From Siphonodentalium dalli (lineage: Eukaryota; Mollusca; Scaphopoda; Gadilida; Siphonodentaliidae): 64,000 bases of DNA. Positions 56,725 through 64,000 of this stretch are shown here, piece after piece. The notes below the pieces were generated by a model that worked only from the letters and a program-made list of their open reading frames with translations, was not told the origin of the DNA and ran no database searches. A program made the translations under genes and the position numbers. Location: NCBI GenBank assembly GCA_032622095.1, contig CP136068.1:14553729-14617728 (forward strand), written 5' to 3'. Positions within the stretch are counted from its first letter, which is position 1. Each line of letters starts with the position of its first letter.

Positions 56725-57924
56725 ACTAGCAGGTTAGCCCGCCACCGGCGGCTTGTCCGAAACATGACATTTTTTTAATATTTTTTTTTTATTTTTAGCT
56801 CCACGCGTTTCAATAAGAAAAATTTGTACCCGGTAGCTCCACCCGTTTCCGAGATCTGGTCTTCGCATGCGCGAAGCTGGCGTCGCACGGACTCGGCGAC
56901 CCGATAAAATTTGTACCCGGTGCAAGATACATTCACATACCAAATTTCAAGTCGATAGCTCCACCCGTTTCCGATATCTCGTCTGCGCATGCGCTGCACG
57001 GGCGTCGCACGGGCTCGCCAATACGACAGCGACGACCACCTGGTCAAACTACACTCACGTACCAAGTTTCGTCCCGATCGGTCGAGGTGTTGGTATCTGA
57101 TGCAAAAGACGAAATTGTGAGTGTTGGTCAATAGTCTCCGCCGTGAACCTCATCGTCGCAAAGAGCGGACAGTCAATTAACCCCGTTGTGAACCTCAATC
57201 ACCAACGCGACGTAAACATGTGTTGCGTTCTAAAAATAGGAAAGCACTTTCTATCTGCATAATTCTGCAGATGCTAATAACGTTGCTCCCCGTAGGTAGC
57301 AATATCGTTGTTGTTGATATTTACGGCTTGGGGGCTATTTTCTTATTTAGCAAGTTTGAGCTCAATCGGTTCGAGTCTATAAAGGACACACTCATATATA
57401 TGACACTTCCCGTGGGTAGCAAGTTTGAGCTCAATCGGCATTCCCTGGAATTTCCCGTAGATTGGCAGATTCCAGTAGCTTTATAACGGTATATCTGGGG
57501 AGAAATCTGATGCTATATTCGTGATTATCTGGGATGATTTCGGTATATAACTATATACTGTAAAAACAAAGCGCGCCATCCGTGCTCGCAGGGTTGGTCA
57601 AAAACAAATGTTTTTAAAATTTAATGTATGTTCCGTATATCTCTCTGCAGATGCAAATAACGTTGAATGGCAAACAGACGCTCTTTATAGAGATGCGTCA
57701 AAAACAAACGCTCATTAAATAATCACTTGATTAACCCACGCCGTGCCTTTGCGGTGATTTGAGATTGGAGAACGGGTGCTCTGAGCTTCTCTAAACTGCG
57801 ACCACGGTCGTGTCGGTGGGATTTGACACTTACATAGGAAGTTTGAGCTCAATCTGTACACGCGTTTTGGATTCTATGAAGTACACACACACACATATAC
57901 GAAGTCTCAAAATATATAGTATAG
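56725..57924 (+). mobile_element. SINE/LINE-tail-like element 2
   Basis: The head 'actagcaggttagcccg' abuts the tail of element 1, and the tail is a CA run plus 'aagtctcaaaatatatagta' (about 57886-57924). The first part (56796-57105) contains modules like those of element 3: 'gatagctccacccgtttcc', 'gcgcatgcg' and a 'cgtcccgatcggtcgag' end. The second part instead has a repeated 'agcaagtttgagctcaatcgg' (57349 and 57418; a relative near 57840), so it may be composite. Overlapping open frames on both strands are by-products of the modules. Confidence 0.5.
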
Positions 57925-58440
57925 ACTAGCCGATGAGCCCGACGTTGTCCGCGCTATTCAAAAACCAATTTCAAGTCGATAGCTCCACCAGTTTCCGAGA
58001 TCTGGTTTGCGCATGCGCGAAGCTGGCGTCGCACGGGCTCGGCGACCCGATAAAATTCGTATCCGGGGCAAGATACATTCACATACAAAATTTCAAGTCG
58101 ATAGCTCCACCCGTTTCCGAGATCTGGTCTGCGCATGCGCGAAGCTGGCGTCGCACGGGCTCGGCGACCCGATAAAATTCGTATCAGGGGCAAGATACAT
58201 TCACGTAGCAAATTTAAAGTCGATAGCTCCACCCGTTTCCGAGATCTCGTCTGCGCATGCGCGAAGCGGGCGCCGCACGGGCTCGCCAATACGACAACGT
58301 CGACCGCCTGGTCAAACTACACACATGTACCAAGTTTCGTCCCGATCGGTCGAGAATCGTAGATTTGTATTAATGACAGACAAACATACAGACAAACAGA
58401 CAGACAGACAGAGGTCTTCAAAATATATATGAGATATTAG
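57925..58440 (+). mobile_element. SINE/LINE-tail-like element 3, with 122-bp modules
   Basis: The head 'actagccgatgagcccgac' abuts the tail of element 2. Three modules start at 57969, 58091 and 58213, a period of exactly 122 bp, each containing 'gatagctccacc', 'tttccgagatct' and 'tgcgcatgcgcgaag'. The element ends 'cgtcccgatcggtcgag', then a GACA/AAACA microsatellite (about 58376-58412) and 'cttcaaaatatatatgaga'. The 122-bp modules are much closer to one another than to those in elements 1 and 2, so this expansion is the youngest. Confidence 0.6.
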
Positions 58441-58827
58441 TTTCATGTTTGCGAATTTCGTTTCAGGTAACAACTCCCGTAGTGCATAGATCTGAACTAA
58501 GTTGAAGTAGAGTATCAACATGAAGGAAATACAACTAAGTACCATAGCCAAAGCAGAATAGTCCATCTCCGCGATGAAAAATTTCTGACTTTGATTTTCA
58601 CCAGGCTTTTTGCATATTGTCAGATGTGAAATCCTGCCATATTTTGTATTAATGCTTTACATGAATTGATCTGTCTCAGCGATATAATGCATACCTATGT
58701 TCGTATAATATTGTTTATAAAGTTGTTTTTGAGTTCTTTTAGTTATGTTTTTATTCTGAGTAAACAAATAAAGTTAAATCAAATAATTTAGTCATTAATT
58801 GTGAAGCGCCAAGAACATTAGGATTGA
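58441..58827. other. Unassigned AT-rich sequence
   Basis: No supported gene or repeat. A polyadenylation-type AATAAA occurs near 58768 with no coding sequence before it. Confidence 0.55.
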
Positions 58828-59223
58828 ATTTGGCCAAAGTTTTTTTAATTTGGCCAAAAAAACATTTGGCTAAACTTTCGGTCACAAGATTTTTCGGTCC
58901 AGCGCGAACACTGATATAAGGCCATATAAATTTAACAATTGTTCGTTGTAATAAGTAAACACATTTATCGCTCGTGCTTCAGTTCGTGCGCATTTCTGTG
59001 TGAGAATCGGGTACCGATTGCCGATCTCTGTGTGCGATAAAAGCGGTTACTTATTAAAACAAACAATTGTTAAGCTTTTATGATACGGAAATAGGCATTC
59101 TATTTGCAGTTAGATCTGATAGAATAGTCTATAGTATATCGCAATATGTCATGATAGGTGCCCCTGGTGCTTCCGTTTGTGCGCATTTATGAGTGAGAAT
59201 CGGTTACTCTTTTCCCGCATATA
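58828..59223 (+). mobile_element. MITE-like element copy B, left part (interrupted)
   Basis: It starts with two TTTGGCCAAA-like strings (about 58830 and 58849), then 'ccagcgcgaacactg', the inverted counterpart of the head of copy A. It continues through roughly 200-bp internal units up to 'ttttcccgcatata'. There it is cut by the fold-back element; the rest of the unit ('tagcgataaatgtg...') resumes at about 62780. Together with 62779-63240 it makes one element of about 860 bp. Confidence 0.6.
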
Positions 59224-59681
59224 TAGTGGAGTAGATTAGTAAAAGAATTGTTCACTTTGTGACTAAAGCATGAAATTTTGCACTTATGTACATATTCACA
59301 TACTTATTGATATTAGATATGGAGCCACGCTGAAATTTCACTTTAACCCCTCTTTTAAGGGGTTTTCCGAATTTAAAGAGCATTTTGTGATTATATAATT
59401 TAATAAATGTCACAATTACTCTTATCATGGAATCTGCACTTTAAAATTAGGCATATACAGCAACTATGACTCAGCGCGATATAATGGCACATTTTTAGGG
59501 TGAAATTGGAACTCCCCGTTCAAGAATACCGTCAAAATGGCAGCCATAAGTGGAAAAATTGAAAAAATTTCACTAATATCTTCTAGACCAGTTTCTTCCG
59601 TATGGAACTGGTTCGGAAATGTGACTTTATTTTTTATTGTTCATGTTAACTGGTTACTGGAGCAATGAAATATGCCATTCA
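59224..59681 (+). repeat. Left inverted arm of the fold-back element
   Basis: It pairs with 62298-62778 on the opposite strand, starting at the terminal TAGTGGAGTAG and running to 'aatgaaatatgccattc'. Confidence 0.75.
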
Positions 59682-59778
59682 TGGGATCCCAGCCCCTTCC
59701 GATCCCTCAATAATTTGATTTTACATAATGCGGTATGAAATTTCACAAAAAATCACCATTGGGATGCACAATTTTGTC

Positions 59779-59899
59779 CAATTAAATGGAACTATATTTT
59801 GTGTTTATTGTATTGATCTGTCTTAAATGCGTCACACTGATGTGTTTTTAGAAAAATATACTCAAGCTGGCTTGCAAAATGTCCACAACATTTGGTAAA
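59779..59899 (+). repeat. Left inner inverted segment of the fold-back element
   Basis: It contains 'atggaactatattttgtg', 'gatctgtcttaaatgcgtca' and 'tactcaagctggcttgcaaa', which reappear as reverse complements in 61326-61456. The gap to the outer arm is about 98 bp here and about 840 bp on the right, showing extra insertion on the right side. Confidence 0.7.
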
Positions 59900-60349
59900 A
59901 AGTTGATATTTTCAAATTTATTCCTGACATTATTCTCTGCTCTTCTGTAAAAGTAGCACTTTGTATTTCACTTGGTTATTAAACATGTTACTTAATCAAC
60001 TGACAACTATAAGTACTATTTTGGTTGTCCCAGTACCTTATATGACACGAAAATTTCATTTTAAATCATGCAGTATGTAATTTTGCCGAAATATTCTTAT
60101 GGGATTCTGACCATGATTTTGAACGGAAATGAGCAGAACTCTGAAACTGAAATTATGTGCCTACTCTGGCCCAATAACATGTGCACCCATCAATGGTAAG
60201 TGGATGTCAGACCAGGTAACACGTCTATCGGGTTAGGCGTCCCACACCTAGTACACTAGAATGACAGAAATAGCCAGCGTAAAGCACTGGCAGGTGGACC
60301 AGAATGCCATTTAGAAAGTCTGACTAGGAGAAGAGTAAAAAAAACATTC
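59900..60349. other. Loop sequence of the fold-back element before the minisatellite
   Basis: AT-rich, without a supported ORF. A stretch at 60040-60115 faintly resembles 59708-59775 ('atcatgcagtatgtaatttt' against 'acataatgcggtatgaaatt'), hinting at an old internal duplication. Confidence 0.45.
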
Positions 60350-61325
60350 GTGATCATAGTCACCTCTGGTATACCTATTCACCTCACCATTGGCCATACA
60401 ATCACTCCCTGTATATCTATTTGCCACATGTATGGCCATATATCCACTCAAGATATACATATACACTGCAACCATTACCATAGAGTAACTCCTGGTATAC
60501 ATATACACCTCACCAATGTCAATCAAACCCTTGTATATACAAATGCCCCGCAAAAATGGCCATTCACACACTCCAGCCTTGAATATACGCCTCACTCAAG
60601 ACAATTCAGCCACTCGCTGTATACCCATACACAACATTTGTGGTCACATAGTCACTCTTTGTTTACCAATTCACCAATTCAATTGTTTACAGAATCACTC
60701 CAGGTATACATCGACACCTCACCATTGACAATACAGATCTTCTAGATATAGCAGTATAACATGCAGCACCTCACAATTGGCCATAGTCACTCCCTGTATA
60801 CCTTTTCTTCACACATATGACCATATACCCACTCAAGATATACATGTATACATATACACCTCACCAGTGAATATACCAATACCCCGCACGATCATTGGTA
60901 CACTCCAGATTTGCATATACACCTCACCCATGACAATTCAGCCACTTGATGTATACTTACACACCCCATCCATGATCATACAGCTACTGTCTGTATACCT
61001 ATATGTCCACCAATGATAATACAACAATCATGACCGTACAGTCATTCCATGTACACCTATATACATTTCACAAAGCACATCAACCACCCCCTATTTATTC
61101 ATAAACCCACAATCCCACACATGATCATACAACCAACATATGTATATGTATACACCCATTCACAACAATAGTCACCCAAGGCACGCATGTATATCCCACA
61201 TATGACCATGCGGTCTCTCTATATATATACATAAACAACATACAGATGAACATACAGCTACTATCATTATACCCACACACCACTTCAATAACCATACAGA
61301 TAATCATTGTATAGCTATTCACCTC
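60350..61325. repeat. Diverged 42-bp minisatellite
   Basis: Successive units begin with GTATAC-like strings and continue 'ctatacacctcacc.atg.cc', then 'atac.gtcactcc'. Units from about 60369 to 60536 keep a strict 42-bp spacing; later ones vary through small indels, giving roughly 23 units. Because 42 is a multiple of three, frames stay open (60350-60745 and 60777-61016, plus strand) and encode 14-residue periodic peptides rich in His, Thr, Ile and Tyr. These frames follow from the repeat and are not taken as genes. Confidence 0.8.
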
Positions 61326-61456
61326 GACCAAATGTGGTTGCGATTTTGGAAGTCATCTTGAGTAATGTTGTCTAAAAACACATTTGTGTGACGCATTTAA
61401 GACAGATAAAAAATAATAAACATCTTTGATGCCAAAGATAGTTCCATTTATTTGAA
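61326..61456 (-). repeat. Right inner inverted segment of the fold-back element
   Basis: Reverse complement partner of 59779-59899; its left limit touches the last minisatellite units. Confidence 0.7.
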
Positions 61457-61937
61457 TAAATGGTCCAAACCTGAAAAGTTAATTTCACCTATATTTTCTC
61501 TCTCATTTTCCTCAATTATGATTAGAAAAATCCTAACAACGACTTATTTACATGCATGATATGTAAGTGGCCCAGTCACCACTCAGGAATTCTCAAAGGG
61601 TTAACCTTTGCGCAGACGAATAGACCGATGAGAGACGTTCGATCGAAACCAAGCCTATTTTTGGGTGACACAACTGAATCAAATGTTTCAACAGAAAGTC
61701 CATTGTCTTCAGAAGCAGAAAGTTCTGGATTGTGCGTTGAGCCCTGTTGGCTTGTCGGCGAAATTAATGAAATGATCCCCCGTATTATCAACATATCGTG
61801 CCAGGAGAAAAGTCTCGACAACTGGGTAGCATTTCAGCAACAGATTTATGCAGGGACCTTCCCTTTCAACAACATCTCATTCAGTTATTCATGGAAGTTA
61901 TTTATTTGAATAAATGGTCCAAACCTGAAAAGTTATT
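61447..61937. repeat. Direct repeat pair enclosing a 454-bp-spaced segment
   Basis: A string of about 35 bp starting 'tttatttgaataaatggtcc' occurs at 61447-61485 and again at 61901-61937. The segment between has no inverted counterpart in the left half of the fold-back element. It therefore entered after the arms formed, either as a tandem duplication or as an insertion with a long duplicated flank. Confidence 0.7.
61556..61909 (+). CDS. Unrecognised 117-codon ORF, possible transposon gene fragment
   Basis: The frame runs from an ATG in poor context to a stop inside the second direct repeat. Its composition is more protein-like than neighbouring frames, with an acidic/serine segment followed by an amphipathic C-terminal half (EINEMIPRIINIS, then LDNWVAFQQQIYAGTFPFNN). 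No domain was identified. It may be part of an exon or a fragment of a transposon protein captured within the fold-back element. Overlap with an 81-codon minus-strand frame (61576-61821) argues for caution. Confidence 0.3.
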   Translation: MICKWPSHHSGILKGLTFAQTNRPMRDVRSKPSLFLGDTTESNVSTESPLSSEAESSGLCVEPCWLVGEINEMIPRIINISCQEKSLDNWVAFQQQIYAGTFPFNNISFSYSWKLFI

Positions 61938-62297
61938 TTTTGCCGATTTTTATGTCAAGTTTGTGATATAAAAATCCAATAATTCTGGTAATGTCGGTGG
62001 TTACATTAGTAACACTTAACCAATGTGCATCAGAAATGTTAGAACTTAATATATATAAGACATCATAGCCAATTGTATTTGACATTCACAACTTGTAAGC
62101 GATTACATGGCATGATGGGGCAATATTTACCATTTTCCAGGTTTTGGTCGCCATTTTGGTAACCATTTTCAGACAAAGTGACAATTTTTGTTTCATTGAG
62201 TTCAAATATTCATAAGTAATTGTATGCCTCACTTAATTTGTACAGTTCTGTCAATTTCTTGTTAAAATATGACTAGAATCCTTACAGTGATCCTTAC
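61938..62297. other. Fold-back interior, right side, unassigned
   Basis: AT-rich sequence with no counterpart in the left half of the element and no supported ORF. Confidence 0.5.
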
Positions 62298-62778
62298 GAT
62301 GGCATACTTCATTACTCCCAACGATCACTTAAAACGAACAATACAAAATAAAGTCACAATTCCGAACCAGTTCCATACAGCAGAGCCTGATCTAGATGTG
62401 TAGTAAACAAACGTCAAATTACCCTTTCAGTCGCCATTTTGACGGCCATCTAGGAAAGAGGATATAAAATTTTACCATAAAAAGGTGGCATTATACATGT
62501 ATCTCTGAGTCATACATGTACTTACTGTATACATGTATATGCCTAATTTTAAATCACATATTTCTTGGTAAGATTAATTGCGACATTTAATAAATTATTT
62601 AATCACGAAATGCTCTTTAAATTCGGAAAACCCCTTAACAGAGGGTTAAAGTGAGATTTCAGCATGGCTCCATATCTAATATCAATAAGTATGTGAATAT
62701 GTACATATGTTCAAAGTTTCATGCTTTAGTCACAATTTGAACAATTGCCTTGAAAATTTGACTTAACCTACTCCACTA
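62298..62778 (-). repeat. Right inverted arm of the fold-back element
   Basis: Reverse complement partner of 59224-59681. It carries a few extra 'acatgtat' strings (about 62495-62540) not present on the left. Confidence 0.75.
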
Positions 62779-63240
62779 ATTATAGCGATAAATGTGCTTA
62801 CTTATTACAACAAACAATTGTTAAGTTTTTATGGCCTTATACGGAGAAAGGCAGCCTATTTGCAGTTAGACCATGATAGAGTAGTCCACTGTGCATCAAA
62901 ATTGGTCATTAGAGTCGCCTCTATGGGTTCAATTTGTGTGCATTTCTGTGTCACAGTCGGTTCCCTTTTCCCGCATATAATGATAAATGCGATACTTATA
63001 ACGTTTAACAACGATCAATTGTTAAGTTTACATTGCATTATAAGCAAACAGGCAGATTATTTGCAGTTAAGTCATGATAGAGTAGTCTATTGTGTATCAC
63101 AATAGGTCCTGGTAGGTGCCCCTGGTGCTTCAGTTTGTGCGCATTTCTGTGTGAGTGACGGGTATCCTTTTCCCGCATATAGCGATAAATGTGGTTACTT
63201 ATTACACAATCTTGGTTTGTGAGTTTACTAGCCCAAAATA
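62779..63240 (+). mobile_element. MITE-like element copy B, right part
   Basis: It resumes with 'attatagcgataaatgtg' and contains two further internal units: 'acttattac' or 'acttataac' at 62800, 62994 and 63197, spacing 194 and 203 bp. Each unit holds 'caattgttaagttt', 'tttgcagtta', 'atgatagagtagtc' and 'gcgcatttctgtgt'-like strings. A degenerate end 'cccaaaatacaggccaag' lies near 63230. The open frame at 62794-63105 is a by-product of the tandem units. Confidence 0.6.
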
Positions 63241-64000
63241 CAGGCCAAGTTAGAATTGGGGTTCCGCTGGCCAACTTTCATCAGAGTTATGGACCTTTGT
63301 ACGAATTAACACAAGCATATTTTGCCATGCTCGTTATATCTAACCAATCCTAATAATAAGAATAAACTATTTAAATTAAAACCCTTTCTTTACTGAATGT
63401 ATTCTCCCATACATTGGAATAGTCTATTTAATATTCATCTGGATGGGGTTTTCAGGAAAAATAATCCGACGACAGTTAATAAAAGTGCGGAAGGAGTCCT
63501 ATTTATTTTAGGAATATATTTATATAATAAGTTCAATAAACAACCTATGGTCGTCTGTTGAACTTACTATTTGATTATATCTGAAGGGAATGGGTATTTA
63601 TTAAAGAAAAGGTTATAAACAGATTTGGAAACTGGTTGAATGCCAAATGTTGCTAATTGCTTTTGAATTTGTGTCAGATCAGATTAAAATGACACATATT
63701 TCTCAAATAAACTTCTTCTGTCATTTTTAGAGACAGAGCGGGAGATGGGATGCTGGAAAGAAGTAAGTGACTGTTATTACCTTCGGCCGTGAAAGTCAAT
63801 TTCCAATTTCTCAGGCCAAAACACAATTTTAAAAGTATGCGAACGCACAGTTTTGAATTATTTTTTATCTTTTTTCCACCACTGGATCGGCTTGCTCTGG
63901 GTTTAATGTCAGTTGCCCATGGCCATTATTACCCGCAGCAAATTTATATAAACGTACCGCACCCGCAATTATTATCGAATAAAGAGCGCAGGCCTGAGGA
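63241..64000. other. Unassigned sequence to the window end
   Basis: No ORF or repeat family was recognised. The only gene-like signal is a possible very small exon at 63731-63762, described in the findings. Confidence 0.5.

Larger units (their letters stand above)
59224..62778. mobile_element. 3.55-kb fold-back element with long inverted arms
   Basis: The outer ends are TAGTGGAGTAG (59224) and CTACTCCACTA (to 62778). The left arm (59224-59681) and right arm (62298-62778) align as reverse complements over about 460-480 bp with modest indels. Shared strings include 'gactaaagcatgaaa', 'ttgatattagatatggagcc', 'ggggttttccgaatttaaag', 'aaaattaggcatataca' and 'tatggaactggttcgga'. A second inverted pair lies inside (59779-59899 with 61326-61456). 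Flanks are TA-rich; a TA or TATA target duplication is possible but not certain. No transposase was recognised, so it is probably non-autonomous. Confidence 0.75.

Noticed and set aside
57368-57378. tRNA B-box-like GGTTCGAGTCT in element 2
   Set aside because: No A box at the right distance and no acceptor stem; it is part of the repeated 'gagctcaatcggt' ending of these elements.
57954-58289. 111-codon minus-strand ORF over element 3
   Set aside because: It reads through the 122-bp modules in three different frames and simply reflects the repeat.
62794-63105. 103-codon plus-strand ORF with an internally repeated peptide
   Set aside because: It is the translation of tandem ~200-bp units of the MITE-like family; the same peptide appears in the inverted copy at 53647-53883.

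Overview
This is a eukaryotic, non-genic window. About 53.4 of its 64 kb is one tandem array; the remaining 10.5 kb is a graveyard of repeats and decayed mobile elements. No intact host gene, rRNA, tRNA, CRISPR or prokaryotic operon could be supported. The repeat style suggests a marine invertebrate, most likely a mollusc or other lophotrochozoan. The clues are the 'aagggccataactctg' type motif in the satellite, dispersed modules rich in TGACCTT/AAGGTCA, RTE/SINE-like tails made of GACA or CA microsatellite plus an AT-rich end, and a XerD-like tyrosine recombinase relic. This placement is an inference from repeat style, not from a diagnostic gene.

Positions 1-53438 hold 43 head-to-tail copies of a 1243-bp unit: 42 complete and a last copy lacking only 13 bp. 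The left end of the array lies outside the window. Copies differ at only a few sites. Two arbitrary copies (1 and 36) differ at 2 tracked sites, about 99.8% identity. Length changes are confined to a G-run (3 to 6 G) and a T-run. Shared variants are clustered along the array, as expected if blocks of units were copied together recently. Each unit contains two old, diverged copies of a roughly 245-bp internal module (A and B, 302-304 bp apart), a perfect 14-bp-stem inverted repeat and several short ORFs. The array stops 2 bp after that inverted repeat in the last copy.

Positions 53439-64000, in order: a short AT-rich flank; a roughly 375-bp MITE-like element with TTTGGCCAAA ends; a decayed tyrosine recombinase gene on the minus strand (stops and frameshifts, but Arg-I and Arg-II boxes legible); unassigned sequence; three end-to-end SINE/LINE-tail-like elements built from modules of about 122-130 bp; and a second copy of the MITE-like family. 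That second copy is split by a 3.55-kb fold-back element with arms of about 460-480 bp, whose loop is a diverged 42-bp minisatellite. The window ends with about 760 bp of unassigned sequence.

Nothing here works together as a pathway. The biology is satellite amplification and homogenisation beside nested transposon insertions. The least ordinary features are the nearly uniform 1.24-kb macrosatellite with its hairpin-linked boundary, the coding-like symmetry between its internal modules, and the fold-back element nested inside the MITE-like element.
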